Of a stretch of DNA of 64,000 nucleotides, positions 42,689 to 52,461 are shown one piece after another; the stretch's first letter is position 1; each line of letters opens with the position of its first letter. Source of the stretch: Pseudomonas sp. SG20056 (GTDB taxonomy: Bacteria; Pseudomonadota; Gammaproteobacteria; Pseudomonadales; Pseudomonadaceae); assembly GCF_031764535.1 (NCBI RefSeq), contig NZ_CP134499.1:1674001-1738000 (forward strand). Direction: 5' to 3'. The notes beneath the pieces were generated by a model. It did no database searches, had not been told where the DNA came from, and saw only the letters and a program-made list of their open reading frames with translations. The translations under genes and the position numbers were made by a program.

Positions 42689-45439
42689 TCAGGCGTTGAC
42701 TTCAGCTTCGCGGGCCAGCCGATCGATGGCGGCATCCAGCTCATCCAGGGCGTGTTGGGCGGCCGGATCATTCTGTTTCAGCAGGGTTTCGCTGCGTTGG
42801 CAGGCGGCGCGCAGCTGCGGCACGCCGCAGTAGCGGGTAGCGCCGTGCAGGCGGTGCACGCGTTCGATCAGGCTGTTGCGCTCGCCGCTGTCGCGCGCCT
42901 GGCGAATGGCCTGACGGTCGCCGGGCAGGCCGGCGAGCAACATGCTCAACATATCGGCGGCCAGGTCCGCCTTGCCGGCAGCCAGGCGCAGGCCTTCGTC
43001 AGCATCTAGTACGCTGAGGTTGTTATGCGTGGTGCTGATGCCAGTGTGCTCATTGCTCTGGTTGCGCAGGGCCAGGCCGGTCCATTTGAGTACCACCTGG
43101 GCCAGTTGCCGCTCGCTGATCGGCTTGGTCAGGTAGTCATCCAGGCCGCTTTGCAGCAGGGCGCGTTTCTCGTTGGCGAGGGCGTGGGCGGTCAGCGCGA
43201 CAATTGGCACCGGGCCCTGGTTGCGCTCGTTTTCCCGTTGGCGAATCGCTTCGGTGGCCTGGCGGCCGTCCATGCCGGGCATTTGTACATCCATAAAGAT
43301 CAAGTCGAACGTCTGCTCGGCGGCTTTCTCCACAGCCTCATAGCCGCTGTTGGCGATGCTCACCTGTGCACCCATGTCGTCCAGCAGGGTTTGCACCAGG
43401 AGCAGGTTGGCCGGGTTGTCGTCGACGCAGAGAATCTGCGGCGGGCGACTCGGGGCGCTCTGCTTGTTTTCTGCGCGGTTCTGCCGTGGGCTGACCAGCT
43501 CGGCCAGGCCGCGTTGCAGCTTACGGGTGCAAGCGGGCTTGGCCTGCAGCTGGCTGTATGCATCCGGCAACAGGCTGTGATAGAGCGACTGTTCGGTGGT
43601 GGGGCACAGCAGCAGGGTTTTGCAGGCCAGGCGTTCGAGCTCCCAGATGCGCTGATCGAGGCGCTCCGGCGGCAAGGTCTGGGTGCTGACGCCGAGCACC
43701 GCCAGTTCGATTGGCTGGGCGCTATGTCGCGCCTCGGCCACGGCGCTGAGCAGGCTGTCGAGGTTGTCGAAGCCGCTGACCTGAAGGCCGCAGTCTTCCA
43801 GTTGATGTTGCAGGGCCTGACGCGCCAGGTCGTGGTGTTCCAGGGCGGCCGCGCGGCGGCCGAGCAGCGGTGGCCGCGGCAGGTCTTCGGCATCGTCGCG
43901 GGCCTTGGGCAGGCTCAGGGTGATCCAGAACTCCGAGCCTTCTTCAGGCGTGCTGTCGACGCCGATTTCGCCGCCCATCTGTTCGATCAGGCGCTTGGAA
44001 ATCACCAGGCCCAGGCCGGTGCCGCCGGCCTGACGGCTGAGCGAGTTATCGGCCTGGCTGAAGGCCTGGAACAGCTCGCGCAGGTCGTCATCGGACAGGC
44101 CGATGCCGGTGTCCTGCACGCTGATACGCAGCTGCGCGCGGTCGGCGCTTTCGTCTTCGAGCATGGCGCGAATCACGATGGTGCCCGCACGAGTGAACTT
44201 GATCGCGTTGCTCACCAGGTTGGTCAGCACCTGCTTGAGCCGCAGCGGGTCGCCGATCAGCGACAGCGGCGTGTCGCGGTAGACCAGGCTGAGCAGCTCC
44301 AGCTGTTTGGCGTGGGCGGCGGGGGCGAGGATGGTCAGGGTGTCCTGCAGCAGATCGCGCAGGTTGAACGGAATATTTTCCAGGACCAGTTTGCCGGCTT
44401 CGATCTTCGAGAAATCGAGAATCTCGTTGATGATCGCCAGCAGGCTGTCGGCGGATTTTTCGATGGTGCCCAAGTAATCCTGCTGACGCGGGGTAAGTTC
44501 GCTTTTCTGCAGCAGGTTGGTGAAACCGAGGATGCCGTTGAGCGGAGTACGGATCTCGTGGCTCATATTGGCGAGGAATTCGGATTTGATCCGGCTGGCC
44601 TCCAGGGCTTCTTTGCGCGCCAGATCGAGTTCGATGTTCTGGATTTCGATGGTTTCCAGGTTCTGCCGCACGTCTTCGGTGGCCTGGTCGACGCTGTGTT
44701 GCAGTTCTTCCTGGGCGTTTTGCAGTGACTCGGCCATGCGATTGATGCCCGAGGCCAGTTCGTCCAGCTCATGGCTGCCGAGGGGCGGCAGGCGGGTTTC
44801 CAGGTGGCCGTCTTTAAGTTGAGCGACGCTCTGTTTGATCTGCCGCAGCGGGTCGTTGATGGTGCGGCTCATGCGCACGGCGAGCAGGGCGGTGACCATC
44901 AGCCCGGTGGCAATCAGCAGCAGGCTGGCCAGCAGGCTGCGGTAGCCGCTGAGCAGGGTGCTGTGATGGGACAGCTCCAGCTCGACCCAGCCGAGCAGCC
45001 GGGTGCCTGGCTCATCATTGGCTTTGCCGGTGATGCTCAGGTGCTGCTGATACACCGGCAACAGAAAGCGCGTGGCGTTCTGGTTGCTGTTCTGCGCGGG
45101 TTGCGGCTCGCCAGCAGCCGGCGAGGGATTAAGCATGCTCGGCCCAGCATGGGCCAGGGTGTTGCGCTCGGCGGCGAGAAAACTCACGGCACGCACATCT
45201 GGTTGATCGAGTGCCTGGCTGGCAATGCGCTGCAGCACCTCGCTGTCGCCAGCATGCAGCGCTGGCGCGGCCAATGGCGCGAGCTGCTCGATGATCATCT
45301 GCCCGCGCTGCAGCAGTTGTCCCTGCAGGCCGGACAATTGCACCCAGGTGAAATAGCCGCCCAACACCAGCGCCAACAGGCTGGTGGGCAACAGGGTGAG
45401 CATGAGCACACGGCCTTTAATGCCTAAATCCTTTAACAC
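42689..45439 (-). CDS. gacS: Hybrid sensor histidine kinase GacS
   Basis: A 916-residue hybrid kinase. It has an N-terminal membrane helix (MLTLLPTSLLALVLGGYFTW), a periplasmic sensing region and a second helix near residue 170-190. HAMP, coiled coil, and HisKA with His294 (NMSHEIRTPL) follow. The HATPase has GTGLGLVISKRL, the REC domain has DLIFMDVQMPGMDG, and the HPt domain has HRLHGATRYCGVP. GacS controls the small-RNA (RsmY/Z) cascade with GacA. Its start MLKDLGIKGRVL is the usual GacS N-terminus. It is divergent from the pir locus. Confidence 0.95.
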   Translation of the reverse strand: MLKDLGIKGRVLMLTLLPTSLLALVLGGYFTWVQLSGLQGQLLQRGQMIIEQLAPLAAPALHAGDSEVLQRIASQALDQPDVRAVSFLAAERNTLAHAGPSMLNPSPAAGEPQPAQNSNQNATRFLLPVYQQHLSITGKANDEPGTRLLGWVELELSHHSTLLSGYRSLLASLLLIATGLMVTALLAVRMSRTINDPLRQIKQSVAQLKDGHLETRLPPLGSHELDELASGINRMAESLQNAQEELQHSVDQATEDVRQNLETIEIQNIELDLARKEALEASRIKSEFLANMSHEIRTPLNGILGFTNLLQKSELTPRQQDYLGTIEKSADSLLAIINEILDFSKIEAGKLVLENIPFNLRDLLQDTLTILAPAAHAKQLELLSLVYRDTPLSLIGDPLRLKQVLTNLVSNAIKFTRAGTIVIRAMLEDESADRAQLRISVQDTGIGLSDDDLRELFQAFSQADNSLSRQAGGTGLGLVISKRLIEQMGGEIGVDSTPEEGSEFWITLSLPKARDDAEDLPRPPLLGRRAAALEHHDLARQALQHQLEDCGLQVSGFDNLDSLLSAVAEARHSAQPIELAVLGVSTQTLPPERLDQRIWELERLACKTLLLCPTTEQSLYHSLLPDAYSQLQAKPACTRKLQRGLAELVSPRQNRAENKQSAPSRPPQILCVDDNPANLLLVQTLLDDMGAQVSIANSGYEAVEKAAEQTFDLIFMDVQMPGMDGRQATEAIRQRENERNQGPVPIVALTAHALANEKRALLQSGLDDYLTKPISERQLAQVVLKWTGLALRNQSNEHTGISTTHNNLSVLDADEGLRLAAGKADLAADMLSMLLAGLPGDRQAIRQARDSGERNSLIERVHRLHGATRYCGVPQLRAACQRSETLLKQNDPAAQHALDELDAAIDRLAREAEVNA

Positions 45440-45522
45440 GCGCTGCCTCCTTGGGTGATGTTTTGGCAGTGTAGCGATTCAGCCGGCGAGAATCTGTAGG
45501 TGAGTGCAGCGTGGTTAGTAGG

Positions 45523-45541
45523 TAGAATTATTCTCATTTGA
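45523..45541 (+). promoter_or_regulatory. Candidate Fur box upstream of pirR
   Basis: TAGAATTATTCTCATTTGA agrees with the 19-bp Fur consensus GATAATGATAATCATTATC at 11 positions, 15 bp before the pirR start. Confidence 0.4.
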
Positions 45542-45556
45542 GTCGGTGGATTATTC

Positions 45557-46267
45557 GTGCTCACTTGTACCCGTCCAGCCGCGCGGATTCTTGCGGTTGA
45601 AGATGACCCGCTACTAGCCAGCCATTTGCAGCAGCATCTGCAGGACAGCGGTTATGGCGTCACCCTCAGTCGCGATGGCAGTGAAGGGCTGCGACTGGCA
45701 GCCGAGGGTGACTTCGATTTGGTCCTGATGGACATCCTGCTGCCTGGCATCAGCGGCCTGCAGGTATTGCAGAGCCTGCGTGAGCAGCGCGGCGTGCCGG
45801 TCATTCTGATGTCGGCCTTGGGTGGCGAACAGGACCGGATTGCCGGTTTCAGTCAGGGCGCGGATGACTACCTACCCAAGCCCTTCAGCATGGATGAACT
45901 GAAAGTGCGCATCGAGGCAGTGCTGCGTCGGGTGGCGTATGAACGGCGTGAATTCACTACACCGGGGTTGGATCCGCAGTTGCAGTTTGATGATTCCCGC
46001 ACGGATGTGTGCCTGCGCGGGCAATGGGCGGATCTAACCCAGACTGAGTTTCGCCTGCTTGAGCTGTTTGTGCGCCATCCGGAAGGCTTGATGACCAAGG
46101 CCTTTCTCTACCAGCAGGTGCTGCGCCGCGCCTATTCACGGCACGACCGCAGCCTGGATATGCATATCAGTCATATCCGGCGCAAGTTGCTGGCTCTTGG
46201 CTATAGTGCCGGGCGCCTGGAAACCGTGTGGGGCAAAGGTTATCTCTTTACCCGCGAGGGCGTTTGA
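45557..46267 (+). CDS. pirR: OmpR-type response regulator PirR
   Basis: A 236-residue regulator. The receiver domain has phospho-acceptor Asp59 in LVLMDILLPG and Asp at VEDD; Lys in YLPKPFSMDEL completes the site. The C-terminal winged-helix DNA-binding domain includes LTQTEFRLLELFVRHPEGLM and HISHIRRKL. It begins at GTG 45557 and ends 3 bp before pirS. With PirS it likely switches on the TonB receptor when the cognate siderophore is sensed. The name rests on synteny with P. aeruginosa. Confidence 0.85.
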   Translation: MLTCTRPAARILAVEDDPLLASHLQQHLQDSGYGVTLSRDGSEGLRLAAEGDFDLVLMDILLPGISGLQVLQSLREQRGVPVILMSALGGEQDRIAGFSQGADDYLPKPFSMDELKVRIEAVLRRVAYERREFTTPGLDPQLQFDDSRTDVCLRGQWADLTQTEFRLLELFVRHPEGLMTKAFLYQQVLRRAYSRHDRSLDMHISHIRRKLLALGYSAGRLETVWGKGYLFTREGV

Positions 46268-46270
46268 GCC

Positions 46271-47611
46271 ATGCCGGGACGTCACTCGTTGTTCTGGCGG
46301 CTGGCTTTGCTGGTCATGGCTTTCTGCCTGCTGATCATCTGGGTTAGCTGGTCCTGGGGCGGGCGTATCGAGTTTCGCGGCTATCTGCTTAGTGAGGCGG
46401 CGCAGCAGCAACTGCTTGGCTATGCCGCTGAGGCTGAGCAGGTCTGGCGCAGCGCTGGTGCCGAAGGCGTCGAGCGCTGGGAGGCGCAGATGCAGCAGCG
46501 CGAGTCAGTCTGGCTGGCGGTGCTTGGTCGCGATTTGCGCGCCCTCGGCACGCGGACCTTGAGCCTGGCAGAAACCGAGCGGCTTACGGCCATGCGGCAT
46601 ATCGACTGGCCGATGAGTAAGCGCGCCAGTGGCCTGCCGGTCATTGCCTTGCCGTTTCCGCAGCAACCACAGGATGGCCAACTGGTGATCGAGTTGCCGG
46701 AGCGTTTTCTGCCGCAGGGTTTTACCTGGCACGCCCAGTTGTTGGTGCACGGCCTGCTGCCCTGCGGGCTGGCGCTGCTGCTCTGTGCTTTGCTCTATCG
46801 CCTGCTGATTACCCCGTTGCAGCACCTACGTGAGCAGGCCAACGCCCTGCGTGATGAGCAACTGAGTGTGCGCACGGCCAGTCAGATCAGTACCCGTCAG
46901 GATGAGCTGGGCGAGCTGGGCCGCGCCTTTGATCATATGGCCGAGCGCCTGCAGGGCATGCTCAGCTTACAGCGTCAGCTGCTGCGCGATCTTTCCCATG
47001 AGCTGCGTACACCCTTGAGCCGCTTGCGGGTGGCCTGTGAGAGTGGTCTGGATGCCGAGCAACTGCGTCAGCGCCTGGAGCGTGAAGTCGGCGGCATGCA
47101 GCGCCTGGTGGATGACACCCTGGAGTTGATCTGGCTGGGTACCGAGCGTCCGCAACCTGAGCTGGAAGCGATCAGCCTGCCTTCGCTGTGGGCCTTGCTG
47201 GCCGAGGATGCCTGCTTTGAAAGTGGCTGGCCGCAGGCCCAGCTGCGTTGTCTGCTGCCTGAGCACTGCTGCGTGCGCGGGCACCTCAATGGCCTGGCGC
47301 AGGCGCTGGAAAACGGTTTGCGCAATGCCATTCGGCATTCCCACCCTGGCGCAATGATCAGCCTGGATGGGCGCTTGGAGCAGGGCGAGTGGCTGTTCTG
47401 GCTGGAGGATCAGGGTGGTGGCGTGGCGGCTACGCAGCTGGAGCAGATGTTCCTGCCGTTTATTCGTTTGTCAGCGGCTCGCCCCGGCGGTGATGGCTTT
47501 GGCCTGGGCCTGGCGATTGCCCGCAGCGCCATGCAGATGCAGGGCGGGGCGATGTGGGCCGAGAACACGGGTCAAGGTTTGCGTCTGAATTTTCGGCTGA
47601 AAAGTGTATAG
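46271..47611 (+). CDS. pirS: Sensor histidine kinase PirS
   Basis: A 446-residue kinase: N-terminal membrane helix (LALLVMAFCLLIIWVSWSW), periplasmic part of about 110 residues, second helix near 165-180 (LPCGLALLLCALLYRLL), HAMP, HisKA with His243 (LSHELRTPLSRLR), and HATPase GFGLGLAIARSA. It starts directly after pirR. It probably detects an iron-siderophore signal in the periplasm. Arrangement gacS / pirR / pirS / pirA is conserved in Pseudomonas. Confidence 0.85.
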   Translation: MPGRHSLFWRLALLVMAFCLLIIWVSWSWGGRIEFRGYLLSEAAQQQLLGYAAEAEQVWRSAGAEGVERWEAQMQQRESVWLAVLGRDLRALGTRTLSLAETERLTAMRHIDWPMSKRASGLPVIALPFPQQPQDGQLVIELPERFLPQGFTWHAQLLVHGLLPCGLALLLCALLYRLLITPLQHLREQANALRDEQLSVRTASQISTRQDELGELGRAFDHMAERLQGMLSLQRQLLRDLSHELRTPLSRLRVACESGLDAEQLRQRLEREVGGMQRLVDDTLELIWLGTERPQPELEAISLPSLWALLAEDACFESGWPQAQLRCLLPEHCCVRGHLNGLAQALENGLRNAIRHSHPGAMISLDGRLEQGEWLFWLEDQGGGVAATQLEQMFLPFIRLSAARPGGDGFGLGLAIARSAMQMQGGAMWAENTGQGLRLNFRLKSV

Positions 47612-47631
47612 ATTGTAAATGAGCTTTACTC

Positions 47632-47650
47632 ACAAATAAGAATGAGTAGC
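47632..47650 (+). promoter_or_regulatory. Candidate Fur box upstream of pirA
   Basis: ACAAATAAGAATGAGTAGC agrees at 11 of 19 positions with the Fur consensus and lies about 100 bp before the receptor start. Confidence 0.35.
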
Positions 47651-47747
47651 ATCTGCGCCGTTCCCGCGTACCGGTCGGGCTGGCGTAGCGTGTGACTGCC
47701 TGCCCTTGAGCCTGGATGCGGACCATTCGCCACAGGAGAGGGTGTTC

Positions 47748-49988
47748 ATGCAGTCGCGATTCAAACTCAGTCATTTGTCGTTGGCCATCGTTGCGGCCAG
47801 TCTTTCCCCCTGCACGCTGTTTGCCGCCGACGTGGTAGATGCCGAGATCGATGCCCTGAGTGCAGCCGCCGAACCTACTGATGCGATCACGCTCAAGGAT
47901 GCTGTGGTCACCGCCAAGCAGGAGCTCAAGCAGGCGCCGGGTGTGTCGATCATCACCGCCGAGGACATCAAGAAGCGTCCGCCGGCCAATGACCTCTCCG
48001 ATGTGATCCGCCGCGAGCCTGGGGTCAATCTGACTGGTAACAGCACCAGTGGCAGCCGGGGTAACAATCGTCAGATCGACCTGCGCGGCATGGGCCCGGA
48101 AAATACCCTGATTCTGATCGATGGCCGTCCCTCCAGCTCGCGTAACGCCGTGCGTTACGGTTGGACCGGTGACCGTGACACCCGTGGCGAAACCAACTGG
48201 GTACCGGCTGAAGAAGTCGAGCGCATCGAAATCCTCCGCGGCCCGGCCGCTGCACGCTATGGCTCGGGGGCCATGGGCGGGGTGGTGAATATCATCACCA
48301 AGCGGCCGACCGAGGAGCTGCGTGGCTCGGTCACCCTGTATGCAATCCAGCCGGAAGACGACGCCGAGGGCGCCGGCCAGCGTGCCAACTTCAACCTCAG
48401 CGGTGCGCTGAACGACAGCCTGGCCTTCCGCCTGTATGGCGGCGCCAACAAGACCAATGCCGACGATGCCGGCATCAACGCCGAACGTCAGGTGGGTGCC
48501 GATACCCTGGTGGCGGGCCGTGAAGGCGTGCGCAACAAGGACATCAGCGGCCTGCTCAGCTGGCAGATAAACCCCGATCACAGCCTGGACCTGGAGGCTA
48601 CCTACAGTCGTCAGGGCAACATCTACGCCGGTGACACCATGCTTAACGGCGGTGGTGCGTTTGTGAACCAGCTGTATGGCAAGGAAACCAACATTATCCA
48701 GCGCAGCAGCTACGCGCTGACCCACAACGGTGAGTACGACTGGGGCAGCTCCACTGCCTCGCTGGCTTACGACTACACCCGTAACGAGCGCCTCAACGAA
48801 GGCCTGGCGGGTGGTGGTGAGGGCGCGCCGTCGGAAGGGGCCGGGGTGTTTATGTCGCGCCTGCGCAACACCCGCGCCAATGCCGAGGTCAACTTGCCGC
48901 TGGAAATGGGCGCGCCGCAGGTGCTGACCCTGGGCGGCGAATACCTGTATGAGAGCCTGAATGACCCAGGCTCCATGCGTGCGCAAACCTGGGATCCAGG
49001 TGTCGGCGGCGTGCCAGCGATTCCTGGCTTTGACCGCAGCCAGACCAAGACCACCGCGCACAGCTTTGCCCTGTTTGCCGAGGACAACATCGAGGTAGGC
49101 GAGCGCACCATCGTCACCCCAGGGTTGCGCTATGACGACCATGAAGAGTTTGGCGGTAACTGGAGCCCGAGCCTCAACGCCTCCCATGAACTGACCGATG
49201 AGCTGACCCTCAAAGGCGGTATCGCGCGGGCCTACAAGACCCCCAACCTGTATCAGTCCAACCCCAACTACCTGCTCTACAGCATGGGCTTTGGTTGTAA
49301 CGCGGCAGAAGCCAACGCCGGTGGCTGCTACCTGATCGGCAATCCGGATCTGGAGCCGGAAACCAGCATCAACAAGGAAATCGGCCTGGCCTTCGATAAA
49401 GGCACCTGGCGTACCAGCGCGACCTACTTCCGCAACGACTACAAGAACAAGATCGTTTCCAGCAACACGGCGGAGTTCCGCCTGGCGAACGGTCGTCGTG
49501 TGCAGAACTGGGAAAACTCCGGTAAAGCCGTCGTCGAAGGGGTTGAAGGCAACCTGTTCGTCACCCTTAGCCCGACGCTGGAGTGGAACACCAACTTCAC
49601 CTACATGCTCGAGTCCAAGGACAAGGACAGCGGCGAGCCGCTGAGCATCATCCCCGAGTACACCGTCAACACCAGTCTGGACTGGGCCGCCACCGAGAAG
49701 CTGTCGCTGCAGGTCAGTGGCACCTACTACGGCACTCAGGAGTCCCCGAGCTACAACGCTCGGCGCAACGTGGCGATCGACAGCCAGGCGCAGAAGGACA
49801 TCGATCCTTACGGCCTGATGGGCGTCAGCGCCGGCTATGCCTTCAATGAGCAGTACAGCGTGCGCATGGGGATCAACAACCTGTTCGACAAACGCATCTA
49901 CCGCGAAGGCAACGCCACCGAAGCCGGGGCCAACACCTACAACGAAGCTGGGCGTGCCTACTTCGCCTCGGTCACCGCATCCTTCTAG
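47748..49988 (+). CDS. pirA: TonB-dependent ferric catecholate siderophore receptor PirA
   Basis: A 746-residue outer-membrane receptor with a signal peptide ([17 protein letters not shown]), a TonB-box-like region near [11 protein letters not shown], and a plug domain ([75 protein letters not shown]). The beta barrel follows and ends in ASVTASF with the terminal Phe. Barrel loops carry Cys pairs ([16 protein letters not shown]) like the FepA/PfeA/PirA enterobactin group. ATG 47748 is chosen for its GAGAGGG ribosome-binding site and signal. The receptor is followed by genes for siderophore handling. Confidence 0.92.
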   Translation: [746 protein letters not shown]

Positions 49989-50077
49989 GTCATCGTGCTC
50001 CTTACCCGTCGCTACGGCGGGTTTCGGCTCCGTCAGGCGTGTCCTGGCGGAGCCTTTTCAGTGCAGGAAAACGCTTA

Positions 50078-51568
50078 ATGCAAGTGTGGAATCAGGGGTA
50101 TCTGGCCGAGTTGCCCTATCCTCATCATGTGCAGCCGCAGTTGGCGCCCAGCTGGCTGGTGGCGCTGCAGACGGCCCTCGGGCAGCGCGCAAGTAACCTG
50201 TTGTCGGGGTTTCGCTATTGCGAGCTGGGTTGTGGGCAAGGCCTGAACAGCCTGTTGCTGGCAGCCAGCAATCCCGAGGGGCAGTTTGTGGCGGTGGATT
50301 TCAACCCCCAACATATCGCCCATGGCCGTCGACTGGCCGCCGCTGCGCAGTTGAGCAATATCGAGTTTGTGCAGGCCGATTTCACCGAGCTGCTCGGGCA
50401 ACCGGGCGAGGGCTATGACTTTATCGTGGCCCATGGCGTGTACAGCTGGGTGGCGCCCGCGCAGCGTGAGGCTATCCGTGGCTTTGTCGAGCAGCGCCTC
50501 AACGCCAATGGGCTGCTGTGCCTGGGTTATATGTGTCAGCCCGGCATGGCGCCCTTGGCGGCGGCTCAGCGGTTTATCTGGCAGCACGCGCAACACAGCA
50601 AAGGTTCACCGCCGCAGCGTGTGCAGGCGGCGCTGGAGGCATTGCAGGCCTTGCAACAGGGCGGCGCCGGCTATTTTGTCGAGCAGCCTGAGATGGCCCG
50701 GCTGCTGGCGCGCAGTGCCGAGCAGGGGGTGGACTATCTGGCCCATGAGCTGCTGTGTGAGCACTGGCAGCCGTTGCCGGTGGCCGACGTTATGGCAGAG
50801 TTTGCTCGCCTCGGTTGCCAGTTGATCGGCAGCGCCATTCCACTGGAAAACATCGATGCACTGTCGCTGCCCGGTAACTGCCTGGCTGCGATTAAGGGCC
50901 TGAGTGACCCGGCGCTGCGGGAAACTGCCAAGGACCTGGCACGCAACCAAGCCCAGCGCAGTGACCTGTACCAACGCGGCGATCAGGCCCTGTCGGCCAC
51001 GGCACATCGACAAGCCTTGCTGGGCAGCTGCTGGACCCTGTTACCCGCCGCGCCGGCACCGGGGGCGGTGGAATTTTCAACGCGCATCGGCCCGCTGCAG
51101 GGCGCTGCCGAGTTGTATCAGCCACTGCTGCAGGCCCTTGGTGAGGGGCCGCAGAGTTTTGCCGAACTGGCGCGGCGGCCTGCCCTGGCGGCGCAGGTCG
51201 GCCAGCTCAGCGGTGCTTTACAGCTGCTGACCTGGGCGGGCTATGCCCATCCGTTGCTGCACGCGCCGGTAGATGTTACTCGCTGCCAGGCGCTTAACCG
51301 CCTGCTGGCTGAGGGAGCGTTGCAGGGCGCCGGCTACGCGCACCTGGCTGCGCCAAGCCTGGGCGCGAGTGTGCCGGCGGATACGCTGGAAATGGCCGCC
51401 GTCCGTGTGCTGCTGGAGCATCCGCAGTTACGCGGCGTTTTACTGAGTGAAACCATTCAGGCCCTGCTACGCCGCCACGGCGTAACGGTGGAACAGGCCG
51501 CCGAGCGCGTGCAGCGCTTCGAGCAATACACCTTGCCCCGTTGGCAAGTGCTGGGGGTAGTGCCATGA
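50078..51568 (+). CDS. SAM-dependent methyltransferase with regulatory domain
   Basis: A 496-residue protein. The N-terminal half is a class I methyltransferase: motif I in YCELGCGQGLNSLLLAA (residues about 48-62), VAVDFNPQHIAHGRRLA, and FIVAHGVYSWV for the later motifs. The second half (from about residue 220) looks like the methyltransferase regulatory domain found in such proteins and then a winged-helix-like region. The substrate is unknown. It lies between the siderophore receptor and the esterase genes and its stop overlaps the esterase start by 4 bp, so it may modify the siderophore or a partner protein (inference). Confidence 0.78.
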   Translation: MQVWNQGYLAELPYPHHVQPQLAPSWLVALQTALGQRASNLLSGFRYCELGCGQGLNSLLLAASNPEGQFVAVDFNPQHIAHGRRLAAAAQLSNIEFVQADFTELLGQPGEGYDFIVAHGVYSWVAPAQREAIRGFVEQRLNANGLLCLGYMCQPGMAPLAAAQRFIWQHAQHSKGSPPQRVQAALEALQALQQGGAGYFVEQPEMARLLARSAEQGVDYLAHELLCEHWQPLPVADVMAEFARLGCQLIGSAIPLENIDALSLPGNCLAAIKGLSDPALRETAKDLARNQAQRSDLYQRGDQALSATAHRQALLGSCWTLLPAAPAPGAVEFSTRIGPLQGAAELYQPLLQALGEGPQSFAELARRPALAAQVGQLSGALQLLTWAGYAHPLLHAPVDVTRCQALNRLLAEGALQGAGYAHLAAPSLGASVPADTLEMAAVRVLLEHPQLRGVLLSETIQALLRRHGVTVEQAAERVQRFEQYTLPRWQVLGVVP

Positions 51569-52461
51569 AGCGCTGCTGGTTGTGGTTGTTCTGTCTGTCC
51601 TCGCTGAACGTGGTGAATGCTGCGGATTATCCCGGTTACCAACGGCTTGCGCCGTTTCATGTGCAGTCGGCAGATGCCCAGCGCAGCTATCAGGTGCAGT
51701 TGCTGGTGCCGGCGCGTGCAGCACCGGCCAGCGGCTTCCCGGTGCTTTATCTGCTTGATGGCCATGCCGCGCTGGCGGCGCTGAAGGCGCAATGGCTGGA
51801 CGAGCTGAAGGAAGGGACGCCGCCGCTGCTGGTGTTTATCGGGCATACCGGTGAGCGGCCCTTCAATGTGCCGGCACGCACCCTCGACTACACCCCGGCA
51901 CGCCGCGATGGCCTGCCCATGCAGGCCTTCAATGGGGTGCAGGGCGGAGGTGCTGCAGTCTTTCTGACACTGCTGGAGCAGCGCATCAAGCCGCAGGTGG
52001 CCGCACTGCAACCGGTAGATCCGACGCAACAGGCGCTCTGGGGGCATTCGTTCGGCGGGTTGTTCGTGCTCAATACCTTGTTCACCCAGCCGGCCAGCTT
52101 TAGCCGCTATATCGCCGCCAGCCCGTCGCTGTGGTGGCAGTCCGGGCTGTTGCTGGAGACTGAGCGTGACTTTGCCGGGGCCACTGCCCAGCTGTTGATC
52201 GTGCGCGGCAGTGACGAAGGCCTGCCCGGCAACGCCCGACCCGGTGTCGATCCGGCACTGCTGGAGCAGCGGCGCAAAGCCATGGCTGCGGTTCCGGCTG
52301 ATGCCGCGCGGCAGATGGCCGAGCGCCTGACGCGTTGGTCGGGGCTGCAGGTGACGTATCAGGAATTTGCCGGCTTGGGCCATGGGCCGATGTTGGCCGC
52401 GTCCTTGCGGCCGGCACTGCGCATGGCGGCTGGTTTGGCGCAGGAGGGACGCGATGAGTAA
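51565..52461 (+). CDS. Periplasmic siderophore esterase (PfeE/IroE-like)
   Basis: A 298-residue alpha/beta hydrolase of the esterase D / enterochelin esterase type. The signal peptide ends at VVNAAD, so the enzyme is periplasmic. PVLYLLDGHAAL precedes the nucleophile elbow LWGHSFGGLFVL with Ser162; ASPSLWW and the His in GLGHGPM complete the pattern. Related periplasmic enzymes hydrolyse tri-catechol siderophores to release iron. Position directly downstream of a PirA-type receptor makes this the probable role. It is coupled to the methyltransferase by a 4-bp overlap. Confidence 0.85.
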   Translation: MKRCWLWLFCLSSLNVVNAADYPGYQRLAPFHVQSADAQRSYQVQLLVPARAAPASGFPVLYLLDGHAALAALKAQWLDELKEGTPPLLVFIGHTGERPFNVPARTLDYTPARRDGLPMQAFNGVQGGGAAVFLTLLEQRIKPQVAALQPVDPTQQALWGHSFGGLFVLNTLFTQPASFSRYIAASPSLWWQSGLLLETERDFAGATAQLLIVRGSDEGLPGNARPGVDPALLEQRRKAMAAVPADAARQMAERLTRWSGLQVTYQEFAGLGHGPMLAASLRPALRMAAGLAQEGRDE

